Shown: positions 1 through 12,803, counted from the stretch's first letter. The stretch is 64,000 nucleotides of DNA from Epiperipatus broadwayi (GCA_028023455.1 JAQFVV010000453.1:337001-401000), one strand, 5' to 3'. A program made the numbers and translations. Notes: generated by a model not told the origin, from the sequence alone.

Positions 1-194
1 AGAACGATCAGGCTTCGACAACATGCAATTTAGACAAATATTATTTACAATATTTTAATGGAAGTTTTAGATGAAAATGTTTAATGTATGGAGTTATTCA
101 TTTAGAATAAACATAATTAGAAAACATTGAGCCTAGACCAAACTGCCCTAAACCAAGGGTTAATATTAAAATAAACATTAATTCTATCAGCACC

Positions 195-590
195 AGTTGG
201 TTTCTTGCTTATAAAAGGGGGATGACAAAGATCAATCTTTTGTGTCAACTCTGTTTGAGGCAAGAAGAGACTTTTGAAAATTTAATTCTTTCTTGAATAG
301 GCCTCTCTATCTCAAAACGTTTCATTTTCCATAGCATCAAAATTAATTATTATCTTGCCATTTCACTGAAAGATAGTATTAAAACCATATCTATACCAGT
401 AATCAGACTCTCACTGTTTATTATTCATGCCTTGTGGACTGTCCGATGTAAAAAAATGTTCAAGCCATCATGCTTCCAAGAAGAAAGTTACATTATGAAC
501 AAGTTGGCCAAAATTAAGACTCAAGATCAGTTTCTTACTTCGAAGGGTAGGTTTGTTGATATGTGGGATCAGATAAATATCACACAATAA
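195..590 (+). pseudogene. LINE reverse-transcriptase ORF, C-terminal relic
   Basis: No intact ORF. In one frame around 240-297 the translation reads CQLCLRQEETFENLILS then stop. This fits the C-x2-C...E-T-x2-x-L zinc-finger-like tail (usually closing with H and C) found after the RT domain of several non-LTR retrotransposons; the last Cys codon appears as TGA. From 431 to 590 another open stretch reads LWTVRCKKMF...FVDMWDQINITQ and stop, the usual last segment of such ORFs. Upstream RT is outside the window or lost. The LINE clade cannot be named from this piece. The stretch 591-985 holds nothing I can identify. Confidence 0.55.
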
Positions 591-985
591 ACTGTTTTGA
601 TCCTGATTGTTTATTTGTCCAGATCAATTCAGCGTAACTTTGTAGTAAATCATTTGGATACTGTCACATTGTCTCTAATGGATTATACTTATAATAAAGT
701 GATTCCTTCTTTGAACAATACCATGAATCAGACTTCAAACAGAGTTACTTTCTGATAAGCTGATGCATCTGATAATTCACCTCTGTATCAATACTGAATA
801 TTTGTAATATATTGTATTTGAATTGTGGTTAACAAGCGTGGTGGCTGTTAACTAGTCTTATAGTTTCATTTGCTAATCATTGCCTACCTTTCAGTTTGTA
901 AACCTCTGACCTAGTATCTGTGCATTATTTCCTAATTAATTAATCAACCTTGTGTCTAATTAGCCTTCTACAAATTAATAATCAA

Positions 986-1167
986 TGTACATTGTCATTT
1001 GTATTATTCATGATATTTGCGTATTTTTATATTTTAATAAATATTTTGAGAATTAAAGTAAAACTGATAGGCTGGTTGTACATTGTCATTTGTATTATTC
1101 ATGATATTTGCGTATTTTTATATTTTAATAAATATTTTGAGAATTAAAGTAAAACTGATAGGCTGGT
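986..1167. repeat. 91-bp exact tandem duplication
   Basis: Copy one is 986-1076 and copy two 1077-1167. By eye they are identical, starting with TGTACATTGTC and ending with TAGGCTGGT. The unit length is not a multiple of three, so the small ORF over it reads the two copies in different frames and is not a gene. Identity of both copies indicates a recent slippage or unequal-exchange event. Confidence 0.9.
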
Positions 1168-1169
1168 TG

Positions 1170-2218
1170 CATTCAAAAGGAGAATCTCATTTTAAATGTC
1201 ACTCTAAATATATTATAGAAAAGAAAGTACTACAATTTACATTTATGGTTGCACTAAATTAAAGTATAACAAACTTTTCAATTTTCTATTACGGCAATTT
1301 TAATTGCTTGTAATAAATTCATTTTTTAAAACACTTTTGTTAAATTAGTTATTTAGAAAGCAATGTTTAATAACAAATATTAAAAAAGCAGTTTTAATTT
1401 GCCACAAACTTTATTCAAATTGAAAGTTATATAAATGAAAATTTACAATTTGACTTTGGTTTCCTTATACATAATTACGACTTAAAAATTAATAGTCTAA
1501 ATATTTTTTAATAGAAAAAAACTGTGAGAATGACTGTTGGATATCAAAACTATCAATTAGTTTTAAATATAAATTTATTTAAACCACATTGATTAAGTAA
1601 GTAATATTCATTAAGGCTGTAGCCTCAAGCACATGCGTATAAAATGCGATAGTAGGGACCTCTACAGGTCTTAAACCACAAGCTTACTCTTTGGAAGAAA
1701 AGAGGGGAACCCTTCTTTACTTCAACCTACTTTCTATTTAAATTCAATTAGTTTGAAAAATTAAATAAAACAGAATATTGTACTGCATTGTGTAACATAC
1801 GTAAAAGATGTGTTGATTTTGGTTTTTATATTATCATAGTGAATATTTTGAACAGTCATTTTGTTATATTGATTTAAAATGAAATAATTTTTCCATGGAT
1901 ATTAAATCTATAACCTTTTTTTTCTTCATTTTTTTGAAATAAACTTTTAATAAAAGATTGCATTTTTTTTACTTCTGTTATTATATAAAATTGTCAATTA
2001 ATATAATACATGTTCAGTTAGCCTATGTATAAATTAAACCATTTCATAAGAAGATTGAATTAGAAAAACACAATTAGGAATATTTAACCCAGTAAACCAT
2101 TAAAACTGTTATCATATTTTACCGACATTGTTTATTTTTAAAATAAAACCTTAGCATAGAATAACAAATGTTTTTGATTTCATTTGCCATCTAGAATTGA
2201 AAACAATACATATTTATA
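1170..2218. other. AT-rich spacer without recognised genes
   Basis: Apart from R1 copy 1 at 1611-1743, this stretch is dominated by A/T runs with stops in all frames. I see no coding signal, no tRNA-like boxes and no long inverted repeats. Confidence 0.6.
1611..1743 (-). repeat. Dispersed repeat R1, copy 1
   Basis: The reverse complement of this stretch matches 62813-62945 over about 125 bp with a few substitutions and short indels. The core contains GACCTGTAGAGGTCCCTAC, which includes a small hairpin (GACCT-GTAG-AGGTC). Both copies keep the blocks GAAAGTAGGTTGAAG, GGGTTCCCCTCTTTTCTTCC and a distal GCATTTT...GCTTGAGG-like block. There is no ORF, no tRNA-like head and no visible TSD. Element class unknown. 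Confidence 0.75.
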
Positions 2219-2336
2219 TATTTACACAGGGACTAAACTCTCCATACAGTAGTACCACTCAGTGCAAAGCAGAGTAATTAATAGATTCAAGAAGGGTCGT
2301 GCATAAAATCTCTATCTAGTGCCTACTCATTCGATA

Positions 2337-2378
2337 TCCCCAGGCATGTTTCTAGCTTGTGGCTTTCATCAGTGAAGA
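2337..2378 (-). ncRNA. Hammerhead-like ribozyme motif, A1 left arm
   Basis: Read on the minus strand: stem I 5' side TCTTCA, core CTGATGA, stem II AGC-CACAA-GCT, core GAAA, a short CATG-containing stem III, C at the expected cleavage position, then stem I 3' side TGGGGA, which pairs with TCTTCA using two G-U pairs. The base expected to be U16.1 is C, so activity is doubtful. The layout matches the type I hammerhead consensus (CUGANGA, GAAA, UH). Confidence 0.55.
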
Positions 2379-2421
2379 GCCTTGGATCTGAGATCACTAC
2401 ACATAGATCTTGATACAAGAC

Positions 2422-2463
2422 TACTCACTGATGAAAACCACAAGCTAGAAACTAGTCTGGGAA
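2422..2463 (+). ncRNA. Hammerhead-like ribozyme motif, A1 right arm
   Basis: Stem I 5' side TACTCA (2422-2427), CTGATGA (2428-2434), stem II region 2435-2447 with AGC/GCT-like pairing around CACAA, GAA (2448-2450), palindromic stem III ACTAGT (2451-2456), C at the expected cleavage position (2457), stem I 3' side TGGGAA (2458-2463). Both invariant boxes and U16.1-H17 are present. Stem II is weak. Stem III can close only about two base pairs within one molecule but is a perfect palindrome, so pairing between two copies is possible. Confidence 0.6.
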
Positions 2464-3027
2464 TATTGGATGAGAAGGCATTAGATAGGTATTTTATGCA
2501 CAAATCTTTTTACATCCATTGATAACTTTGGCTTGCAGTGAGTGGTGCTACTGTATACAGAGTTTAGCATCTATGTAAACAACTTGTGTTAGCATAAAAA
2601 ATGGTGATCATGTGATATCCATACATTTCACAGATAAAGTAAATGTTTTCATCAAAATGTTTTATGGATGCAATCTATACTTTTGATTATATATTTTTAT
2701 TTTTTATCTAGATATTGATTGTAATAGTTTTTTGATATTAAAATATTCACCATATTTTTATGGTGTTTTTAATTTTGAAATAAATGCTTAGCACAGAGTT
2801 GCCGAATGTTTTGGTTTTATATGTTCATCAGCTGTCAAAAATCCTTATGCATTAGCAGTATGCAGAGGCATATGTAGCAGCCATTTCTAAAATGTATGAT
2901 CATTCTAACACCAAGAAACAAAACAAAAAGGAACAAAAAACTATCCTAAAGATGGGGTTTTGCAATAACTATGTAATCTAAACATCACATGATCACTATC
3001 TCTTATACTAGCACATAATTGTTACTA

Positions 3028-3225
3028 AACAAGGCAAAACTCTCCATACAGTAGTGCCATCCTGTGCCAACCAGAGTAATCAATAGATGCCAGAAGGCTT
3101 GTGCATAAAATTCCTATCTAGTGCATACTCATCCAATATCCCCAGACTAGTTTCTGGCTTGTGGCCTTCATCAGTGAGGAGCCTTGGATCGAGAGCACTG
3201 CAACTAGATCTTAGGATCTAATGCA
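3028..3225 (-). mobile_element. Element A2, single-arm copy of family A
   Basis: It aligns along its length with the left arm of the element at 2219-2581: AAACTCTCCATACAGTAG, then GTGCATAAAAT, a CTATCTAGTGCATACTCAT block, and the TTTCTGGCTTGTGG block. The mirror arm is missing. It carries the best-preserved hammerhead-like motif of the family. There is no ORF. Confidence 0.65.
3139..3180 (-). ncRNA. Hammerhead-like ribozyme motif, element A2
   Basis: On the minus strand: TCCTCA, CTGATGA, A-GGC-CACAA-GCC-A hairpin, GAAA (its last A opens stem III), ACTAGT, C, TGGGGA. Stem I forms six pairs (TCCTCA with TGGGGA, one G-U). Stem II has three G-C pairs closed by CACAA. All bases usually treated as invariant in the two core boxes and U16.1 are present. 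Of all the motifs in the window this is the closest to the type I consensus. Cleavage would be expected after the C at 3145 (minus strand). Confidence 0.65.
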
Positions 3226-3789
3226 ATCCTCCAGCAGTCACCTTTTAACTCTACTTAACTACAAAACTATGAGAATGAAATTGAAAACACAATAATATTT
3301 TCAATCTAAGCTCAATAGCTTATATATTCATCTAAAATACTTCCATATATAGAGCATGTTGGTTTATTTTAGTTTTTATTTGATATATTTTGATGCTGTG
3401 TTTTAATTTTTTCAGTAAAAAACTTTTTTCCAGAAATATGATAATTCTATTGTAGGTTTCTAATGTAATCTATTTTCTATCATACTTTCCAATGGAAAAA
3501 ATCAACATTGCATTTCTTTAAAATGTGATTTAGATAAACCTTAAAATGTAAAGAGGATCTAGCTCTCCCACAAAAACTATGAATTTATCATAAACTACCC
3601 TTTTAGGAAATGTTGCATTGTTCATTCTTTTACATATCAAATCCAATGAAGATGTGAATTTACAATTGTGAACCCTATAATCTCATATATAGTAGGTTGA
3701 AGAGAATAATGGTAGATTTTATGCTCTTGTCATTGTACTGAGGATAAGTTGCAGAGCCTCTTAAATGAAACTCATTATTGCCTAAAAAA

Positions 3790-4075
3790 GCAAGGTTGAG
3801 ATGGTTTGAACATGTTAAGAGAAGATAATAAAATTATGTCAGAAAGAATATTATGGAGATGGAATCACTGGGGGAAAAGCCCACAGGAATATCCAAGACT
3901 AGATGGATTGACCAAGTGAAAGAGGGACCTGCAGGAGATGTCACTCAAGGAGAAATGGCTTCAGACCAAGAAATCTGGAGATAAATGATCCACACCAGCA
4001 ACCCCACTTGAAGTGGGATTAATCAAGCTGTGGAAAAAAATCTGGTAATAGATGCCAATGTTTCACCTCCATGCA
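3790..4075 (+). pseudogene. RTE-type LINE, 3' end relic
   Basis: The broken translation gives ARLRWFEHVKRR, then EKPTGISKTRWIDQVKEG, then QEIWR, and MIHTSNPT. This is the order of the RTE-type C-terminal tail (LRW-GH-RR, RP-G-RP-RWxD, a D/Q-WR motif). Several stops and frame changes show long decay. It is a different family from the element at 19.3-21.7 kb, whose tail reads WAGHIARR. Confidence 0.65.
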
Positions 4076-4079
4076 GCAA

Positions 4080-6680
4080 ATGGTAAAATAAAAGCTTTGT
4101 ATACAACTAAGATGCTTTACTAATTATTTCCTTGTGATAAAATACCAGTAGGTTTAATTTATTAAAAACAGAAGCATCAAATTAGATTCTTTGACAAAAC
4201 TCAGCATATGAGTCCATCTTTCTACTAATAAAATTACCAAAATATTTAAAGTGACTTATATTCTCCAATTAATAACCATCCAAGTTGAAAATTGCTGAGA
4301 ATATTTTTTTCATTACTGGAAAATAAAGACCTTGAATTGTTAAATATTAATTATTGCTCTTCAATTTTTCACTAAAATTTTATTGATATCTGTTGGATAT
4401 AAATAGAACTAAAATTTAAATTTTTAATAAATCTCATAGATAACTTTCTGTCTTTTTTGATTTATTATTTTGTTTTTAACAAATCTGTAAAAAAATAACA
4501 ATATATTGCAATCAATTCTAAACATTAAATTGTGGCTATTTTCTATTTTCTATGATATTATAGCAATAGTGAATCCATGAATGCAGTGTCCAAATAAGAT
4601 AAATAGCAATATTTATACAAAGCAAAATTTGAATGCAGAGATTATTCATTATGTACCATAAATAAAAATGTTTTGTTTATAGTCTATCATACAATAATAA
4701 AATATAAAATTAATTCATTACTGTATTTATTTAATTTTTATTCAATATTCTTATCAAAGCTATGTGTATTGTAATTTGTGATGTGCAAAACATAAATAAA
4801 AGTTTAATCACAAATAACAAAGAATATAGAACTTTCATTAAGTAAATACACAATCAAAAACTAATTTTGATTATATAGAACAGCAAACTGCTTCAAAAAT
4901 AAATTTTAAAATGTGTACATTAGCTAAAATATAAGAACTCAATTAATTTTGATTTAACAACTACTTCTAATAATGCCATCATTATAAATTTTAACTATTT
5001 AGCTAAACAAAATATGTATTATGTAATTTATAATCAACTTTATATGATGAAAGAGTACTAAATATAAATGAAAAATATCACTTGATTGTTTTTTTAATCA
5101 GTTCCTTATAATTAACATCCAAGATTATGGAAGCTTTTACAACAAACATAAAAAAATGTTGGAACAAAAAAATATACCTTTCATTCAGACATAAAGTTGG
5201 AAGGTTTATTTCTTTCCTTTCCAATGTTCAATGATGAAAAAGTTCATATTCTCATCATTTCAATATTTGAAAACTTCAGATATGATTTTTAGAATGTTTT
5301 TCATTTGTAAATTTAAATGTCTAAGAAATCAAGTCACTTTTATTGGGTTTTAATATAGAATAAAGGTTTAATACTAAAATTCAAAGATTGAATGTTGATA
5401 AAAATTTACACTATGGATAACAATAGATAATGTCAGCAGGTAAATGAGTTCACCTTTAATCAATTTGTCATTCTTTTTCTTTATGTTTTATTTTTTAATG
5501 AAATAAAATGTTGTAATTGATTTTGTATGTTTTTAAAAAAAATATCAAAAGTATCAATTCAAGAAACACAGGTAATGTGAAATTTAAAATACTAATTTTA
5601 AATATAAAATGTAATAATAATAATAATAATAATTTATATATATATATATACAATAATCTTAATAATTTATATATATATATATACAAGAACTTTCATTAAA
5701 AATATAGTTTTTGACTAAACACAGTTTCATTTGACATCATGTAAATATTCAGTTGACTAATTTATGCTAAAAATTATTAAATTGAAATGAAATCCTAATT
5801 TAAATATTAATATCTACTGAGAAACAAATATATAATAACTTTGTAAAAAATAATAAACAAGCAAAAGGAATATGTGTATTTTTTTAAAGTTTAATCAATG
5901 TCTTAATATCAAGAGAAACTTCTATCTTTCTTGAAGTAGAATTATATATAAATATCTTGAATCCTTCACTGAAAAATAATAATATTTAAAATTGTAATTG
6001 AAACTAAATTATGAAAAGCTTTTAAATCATTAAAATAATTTATAGCATATTTTGTAATTTATTTTTTTATCATTAAGATATTCAACAAAAAAAATAAACA
6101 GTATCAGTCAATGCCATAAAATATGTTTATTTCTAAAAAGAAGTTGATTCAAAAATTGCTACAGCAACATTAAATAAAAGTATTTAAAAAAAATATAAGA
6201 ATAATAAAAAATCCAAAAGTGATTCAGTGAGGCATATAATAATATCAATTTTATTACTTTTTCCCCACATTTTTAAAAATTATTTTTATTCATATATATA
6301 TATTACTAAGATTATTATAAAATCTCAACATAGTTTTGAACCAAAAAGATCAATTACTACTAACCTAATAATTAATCTAAGACCATATTGCAATGCACAA
6401 TATGGATAAAAATAAAAAGAAACAAAATTACAATTTTATGAAATATTTAAGAAAAATAGTGATCTCACAGCTGAGATTCAAAAGAATTTTTATTGGTTTA
6501 CAGTGACTGGTTTTTTCCTATAAAAGAGACTTGATTATTTTATAACAATATAAAAGAAATCATAAACAACTAATCAACAAAATTTATAAATAGAATAAAT
6601 AATGATTTTCTTTAAGATAAAACAGTTTAACTAGCATAGTATATAAAAGTATTGTTTATTATATTTCTTGAAATGTGTTC
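4080..6680. other. AT-rich spacer with short microsatellites
   Basis: No ORF with coding character. It holds a small (AAT)n plus (TA)n cluster at about 5610-5685, where two (TA)n runs flank CAATAATCTTAATAATT, and numerous poly-A/T runs. I see no recognisable repeat family here. Confidence 0.6.
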
Positions 6681-6683
6681 ACA

Positions 6684-7572
<889 letters not shown>

Positions 7573-7619
7573 ACAATATCATTTAATATCAATACCATTT
7601 TTATAAAATAAATAAGAGG

Positions 7620-8739
7620 ACATTAAGACTGAGTTCAAACAATATAATACAATATTATACTAATATATGATTCATCATCATTAAAATTCAAATTAACATT
7701 TTCAGAGTAAAAAAAATATATTTTCTATCTTTCATGACTCATGGATATTTACATAGAAATATTTGATGTATGTGTACACATGCGCTGTATATTTGTAAAC
7801 ATATTACAGATTTATTTATGCAAATGAATGTTGTTGATGTCAGTACTGTATTAACAATTCTGTCTCAGCACTGCAATCAATTGTCATTGTCAATCTAGTA
7901 ATTCTACATTTGTATGGATAGATTCGAAAATATTATATTTTTATACATAAAAAAGTCTGTGCTTTAGTATATATAACATTAATTTAGTAATAAAAAAATA
8001 AAAGAAAAATACTATATTGAGCTTTTAGTACAAAGCCTTTCTCCTATACTAATAAATAAATCTCTTGAGAGTTGAGGGTCGTGTAAAAGTCTAAGTTCAA
8101 ATCCTTTATATATTCTAGTTATTAAGGTATAAAAGACAAGTTATTTACTAATAAGAACATTTTACTGACAATTGGATTTTCTCCAAATGTACTAATATAG
8201 TATGTGCTGCTTTAATTATATCAAACACAGCCATTTATAATCAAATAGGGCCAAAGTAACTCAAGAATAGAGAGTTAATGATAAAGTTAAAATTGATCTT
8301 TAATAAAAGTATGCCATTTTTGATTCACCGATCATTTAATCAATTATGTAGTATTTTGTGATACTATATTTTAATATCACAGCAAATATTTTATTCAGAA
8401 AAACTTCATTATCTTGGCAAATTATAGATTTTCACATTTACCAATGAAATAATTAATATTGAAAATTTTAGAAAAGTCTTTAAAATGATCATTATAATGT
8501 AAATCTGCCTCTATCAAAAATCATATTTAAGGTTACTATAATATATTTTTAAGGAAATCCATTAGCATTCATTCATTTCATATGACCAACCCATACTCAT
8601 GTGAAATTGTACACTTATCATAATAGATTCACTAAAGTAACACCTTTTCTTATTATCCTAAATTTTCCTTACCATAGCATCTAAGCACATGAAAATCAAA
8701 TACTGTAATAGATTAAATATCATAACATTCTGTAAGTCT

Positions 8740-8741
<2 letters not shown>
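7620..8741. other. AT-rich spacer with a family B fragment
   Basis: Position 8058-8110 (GAGAGTTGAGGGTCGTG to AAATCC) matches the end of family B elements, compare 30780-30815 and 28320-28345. The rest has no coding signal. Confidence 0.5.

Positions 8742-8782
<41 letters not shown>
8742..8782. repeat. (TA)n(TG)n microsatellite
   Basis: Uninterrupted alternating TA followed by TG repeats. The short ORF just downstream (8773-9114) starts inside it and has no recognisable motif. Confidence 0.9.
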
Positions 8783-9489
8783 TAAATAATAATAAAACTG
8801 TCACCAAATATTATTTCCTTTTGAGTCAATTCTTTATTACTTGTTATGGAACTGCTAGTCAAATTTTTCCATTCACAATGTTATTTATATCATATCTGAA
8901 TGTTCTGTGTACCAATACCTTGTATTTTTTCATTAAATTTTACAGTAGAATATTAGTAGATCAATATTTCAGTTTCTATTTTTGTTTTTTAATGTCACAA
9001 ATTACTAAAAAACAGTGCACTGGTCAAATTGCAAAACTCAAATTGCACAAAATGACATCACTTGTTTACATGATATTTCTAAGGCAGAAAAAATTTTCTA
9101 AAGATAATTTTTAATTTTAAAATTGTATTTATTTTTCAAAAAGGTGTTTTCATTTATTAAATAAAAATATATTTTGTTTTTGTAATTATATGATATTTTT
9201 AGAAAAATTCACACTTACATTTTAGGAAACAGAAAGGATTTTGTGCTGATGTAAAAAATAGCTTTGTTTATTTTTATTTTTTAAATAAATCTATAGCTTC
9301 TACTCATTTTTATTCTTTTAACTATGATTACAATTAATTTTAATAATAATTATGTTAAAAATAGTTTTATTTTAACACAAACTTTATTCGAACTGATGAT
9401 CACATATGTAAAAAAATTAAAATCTGTAAAATTATTTTAAATATCTATTTATTGAAGAGTTAATTAAATCATGTTATGTACATAAAACA

Positions 9490-10905
9490 TCTAATGTTAT
9501 ATATATTTTGTAGATAGAATTAAAAATATAGTGATTGATGAGAATCATGTTATTGCTTCATTAGCTGTGATAGAAATGTATGGTTTTATTGATAGAGTAG
9601 ATTTCATAAGAATAATTGAACACATATTAAAAAGTAAAAGTATTTGTAAATACAATGACATTGTTTCTTTTTTTAAAGGTGGATATTATAAAATGTCCAA
9701 AGTTTAGTCTATGGATCCTGTTGTTGCACAACTTCGCAATTTTGTTTTGTCTACATATGAAAGTAAAATTTTAGATATATGTACTTGTAAAATATTAAAA
9801 TTTACAAAAGTTATGTGGATGATATTTTTGTTTGTAGACATACTAATATTACAAATTTGTTTGTAGAGAGGTTAAATAATTTGAATGGCTTGAAATGGAC
9901 TATATTTAAAAAATTTTGATTATGACATTGTTTCTTTTTTTAAAGGTGGATATTATAAAATGTCCAAAGTTTAGTCTATGGATCCTGTTGTTGCACAACT
10001 TTGCAATTTTGTTTTGTCTACATATGAAAGTAAAATTTTAGATATATGTACTTGTAAAATATTAAAATTTACAAAAGTTATGTGGATGATATTTTTGTTT
10101 GTAGACATACTAATATTACAAATTTTTTTGTAGAGAGGTTAAATAATTTGAATGGCTTGAAATGGACTATTGAAAATAAAAGACAAAAGTATTAAGTATT
10201 TGGATTTATTTATTACAAGAATTAATAGTATGTTAAATTATAAATTAATAATAAAACCATTGCAAAAAAGGGGATATATAAATTGTAAATCAAAAGTATC
10301 AATTATGCATAAGAGGCAAAATTTAGATCTTTTTTGTTTCATAATGAAAACTTATTTCATTACCAAAGTGATAAATTAAAAAAAATATTGAGATATTTGT
10401 CAAGGAATTACTTGAAGTTGGTTATAATATCGAACAGATTAATAATACTTTATGTCAATTTAAAAAGAGTTATAATAATTTAAAGAAGTTTAAGATTGAT
10501 AATAAAAAATAGATATCTATTCTATATATTTCAAATGCTCAAGTGACATTTTAAGGATATATATATATATATATATTAGGATGTGTCTAATGTTCCGTTT
10601 TGTGTTACAAATAATGTTAATAAGTTAGCAAATAATTCTAAAAGTGTCATATATGTCAAGCAAAAAAGTAATGTTGTGTATCAAATTTTTTGTGGACGTG
10701 TGTTATCATATATAGATGAATCGAGATGCAGTATTGAAAAAAGATTAAAGGAGCATGAATTGTTATACAAGCATGAGAAAAGTAAAAATAATAATGATTT
10801 AATGCCTGCTTCAGTTTTCTTGGATCATGAAAGGACATGTAAATATAAATTTAAGTTTGATCTTTAAAGTGTTAAGATTCTTCATAAAGAGAGAAATCTT
10901 AATAA
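9490..10905 (+). pseudogene. Penelope-like element 1 (RT plus GIY-YIG) relic
   Basis: PLEs encode one protein with a telomerase-related RT and a C-terminal GIY-YIG endonuclease. Here 9540-9640 reads SLAVIEMYGFIDRV, corresponding to RT motif A (usual form S-F-D-V-x-S-M/L-Y), with the catalytic Asp replaced by Ala. 9680-9780 reads FKGGYYKMSKV, stop, SMDPVVAQL, the motif B area. Then YVDDIFVCRHTNITN, the YVDD catalytic box. After a frameshift near 10190, KYLDLFITRINS fits the 'LPFLDVLITR' block. 10583-10867 encodes VVYQIFCGRVLSYIDES...IEKRLKEHELL, a GIY-YIG domain with YIG seen as YID. Stops, frameshifts and an internal duplication show it is dead. Confidence 0.8.
9655..10171 (+). repeat. Near-exact tandem duplication of the PLE catalytic block
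   Basis: Copy one is about 9655-9904 and copy two about 9922-10171, offset 267 bp, separated by a 17-bp AT-rich spacer. Only a few differences are visible (for example CTTCGCAAT against CTTTGCAAT, and TTTGTTTGT against TTTTTTTGT). Each copy contains the YVDD-coding segment. The duplication post-dates the point decay because both copies share the same internal stop. Confidence 0.9.
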
Positions 10906-11042
10906 AAAAAATTAATAAGGCAATTTTTATAAATAGAAATAAAATGAATATAATTAATAGTCAAGTTTCTAACACTAAAATTTGGGATTCTTGGGATTTG
11001 AGTTGATGATGTTTGCTTCTGTAATGTTTTTTGAATTTAATG

Positions 11043-11084
11043 GCAGTTGAGGCAGGTTATGGAATTAACCAAAATTACTTCTGA
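11043..11084 (+). ncRNA. Degenerate hammerhead-like motif at PLE 3' end
   Basis: GCAG, then TTGAGGCA in the place of CTGANGA, a stem II GGTTA-TGGAAT-TAACC with five perfect pairs, then AAAATTACTT where related copies at 32-33, 38 and 50.8 kb have GAAAGTACTT, then CTG pairing back to CAG. It lies just downstream of the endonuclease relic, where PLEs are known to carry hammerheads. Core boxes are mutated, so it is unlikely to be active. Confidence 0.4.
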
Positions 11085-11099
11085 AGATTGAAAGACTTC

Positions 11100-12683
11100 A
11101 TATAATAATTAATTATCATTATGTTTATTATTTTTATTGTCATAATATATATATATATATATATAATATCAATCAATTCTCTATTTCTTATATATGATAA
11201 GCAATTAATAAGTATAATATGGTTAAAATATACAGAGTTATGCTAAAATCTGAACTGAATATTAATAAAATAACTTTAACATATCATGATTATTTGGAAA
11301 TAATCACAATCTCTTAACCCTTTCACCATACTTGACAGAAATTTTTTTATTGGTCATGTAAATTAAAATTCGAAACTTTTGATTGGTCAATTACAGAATC
11401 AGCAATAAATGATATATATTTGTCTTTTAATATTATTTCATTTTAGTTTAGTTTGTAAAAAGCAAATTAATAATTTGTCAGATGATTAAAATAATGAAAG
11501 TTTTTCAAAAATAAATTTCTATTTATAATTGATAAAAATAATCTATAATGGAAAACATAAAATGAACACTTCATAACCTATTACAAAATGCGTGTACATC
11601 ATTGATATTTTTTTCAATTTATCTTCATCTAAAAGTAAATAGTTTTTACTAAATTCTGAATTATTCTTCTAAAACAATTATATTTTCACATATATTTTAT
11701 AAAATCATAATAAATATGTAAGAAAATACTGTAAAACATACATTTTCATTTTGAAAATCAAAACAAAGGACTTAAAACTGTTAAAATTATTGACAAGCAC
11801 TCCCTTTTGTTGAAAATGAGAAACAACCAATCACCACCTTGGAAATCCCAATATAAATATGAGTTGAACCATTCCTTGTTATTTCTTTTGAGTACATTGT
11901 AATTTTACTGTCAAATCATAAGGACTAGCATGCAAGCCACATGGTTCTTAGTGTGGGAATAATTACAGATGCATTAAAGAGCTGAAATTATGCTATATAC
12001 TTTTTTAAACAATTGCTTGTGGTTGATTGTAGCTTATGAAATGCAAATAAGCATAAAAATGAGAAGTACGGACAGATTTGTAAAACTGTAGCACTTCTGG
12101 ATGATTATTGCACAGAACAATATAGGTCCAAGATTTACTTGAATTAGGCATTAAGAAACATTTTGGTTGAAATTTTACTCTGGAATAAAATAAAAAAAAT
12201 TTCAACAATGATTGAGAAGTACAAAGATTTTGGAATTTGGTTAAAGTCTTAGCAACTGGCAATGTTGTCCACAGATGTCTGTATGGATAAGTCATCTTAT
12301 TTAAACTTTTAGATAGTATGGCAACAAAAAGTTTTTACAATTCTTATCTTTATTCAGACATTACAATTCAATAACTTGAAGTGGATAATGTGGTTTATTT
12401 TCACATAAAAGAGGTAATCATTATTATCTTGTTAATTTTTTTATTAAGAGATTAATAAATTTATTTTTTTATCTAAATCATTCAAAGTTTAGAAGTTTTT
12501 GCAATTCTCTTAAGAATTCTGGGAAATGTTCAGGTTTTAGTACTTATCTTTGACTTATTAGGTAAATCTGAATTATGAGATGTTTTCTATGTTAAATTAA
12601 TTTGTGTGACATTTTTTTAACTAACTGAATTACGGAAGAGGACAGAATATAGGAAAATGGTATATTTTAAAAATTCATTTCAA
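11100..12683. other. AT-rich spacer
   Basis: Contains a (TA)n run at 11146-11164. A 96-codon minus-strand ORF at 12005-12295 has no recognisable domain, no family match that I can name and composition like its surroundings; I do not call it a gene. Confidence 0.5.
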
Positions 12684-12790
12684 TTTTTTTTTTTATGTGT
12701 CATAGCATCAGCCGGGAAGAGAACCAGCTAACCCGGGACAACTGCTTGTAAAAGCAGCTGTCACTGACCTAACGACCAACAATGCTTAAC
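12684..12790 (-). mobile_element. tRNA-derived SINE, copy 1
   Basis: Minus strand: starts GTTAAGCATTGTTGGTCG, with an A-box-like GGTCGTTAGGTCAGTG, a five-pair anticodon-type stem GCTGC/GCAGT around a TTTTACAA loop, a B-box-like GGTTCTCTTCCC, then GATGCTATGACACAT and poly(A). Perfect 13-bp TSDs AAATTCATTTCAA flank it at 12671-12683 and 12791-12803. Related copies lie at 29790 and 38406. The head resembles a tRNA-Val or tRNA-Gly type cloverleaf but is not a functional tRNA gene. Confidence 0.85.
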
Positions 12791-12803
12791 AAATTCATTT
12801 CAA

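Larger units (their letters stand above)
2219..2581. mobile_element. Palindromic non-autonomous element A1
   Basis: The left arm, starting near ACACAGGGACTAAACTCTCC, is repeated in inverted form at the right end, which finishes with CAGAGTTTAGCATCTATG. The arms are about 150-170 bp and imperfect, around a centre near 2395-2420 that holds two AGATCTTGATA-like stretches. There is no ORF. Each arm carries one hammerhead-like motif, on opposite strands, so either transcription direction would give one motif. A second, single-arm copy lies at 3028-3225. Confidence 0.7.

Noticed and set aside
10583-10867. Stand-alone GIY-YIG gene
   Set aside because: It is co-linear with upstream PLE RT motifs and part of the same broken element.
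12005-12295. 96-codon minus-strand ORF
   Set aside because: No motif, no homologous copy in the window, AT-rich composition like its surroundings.
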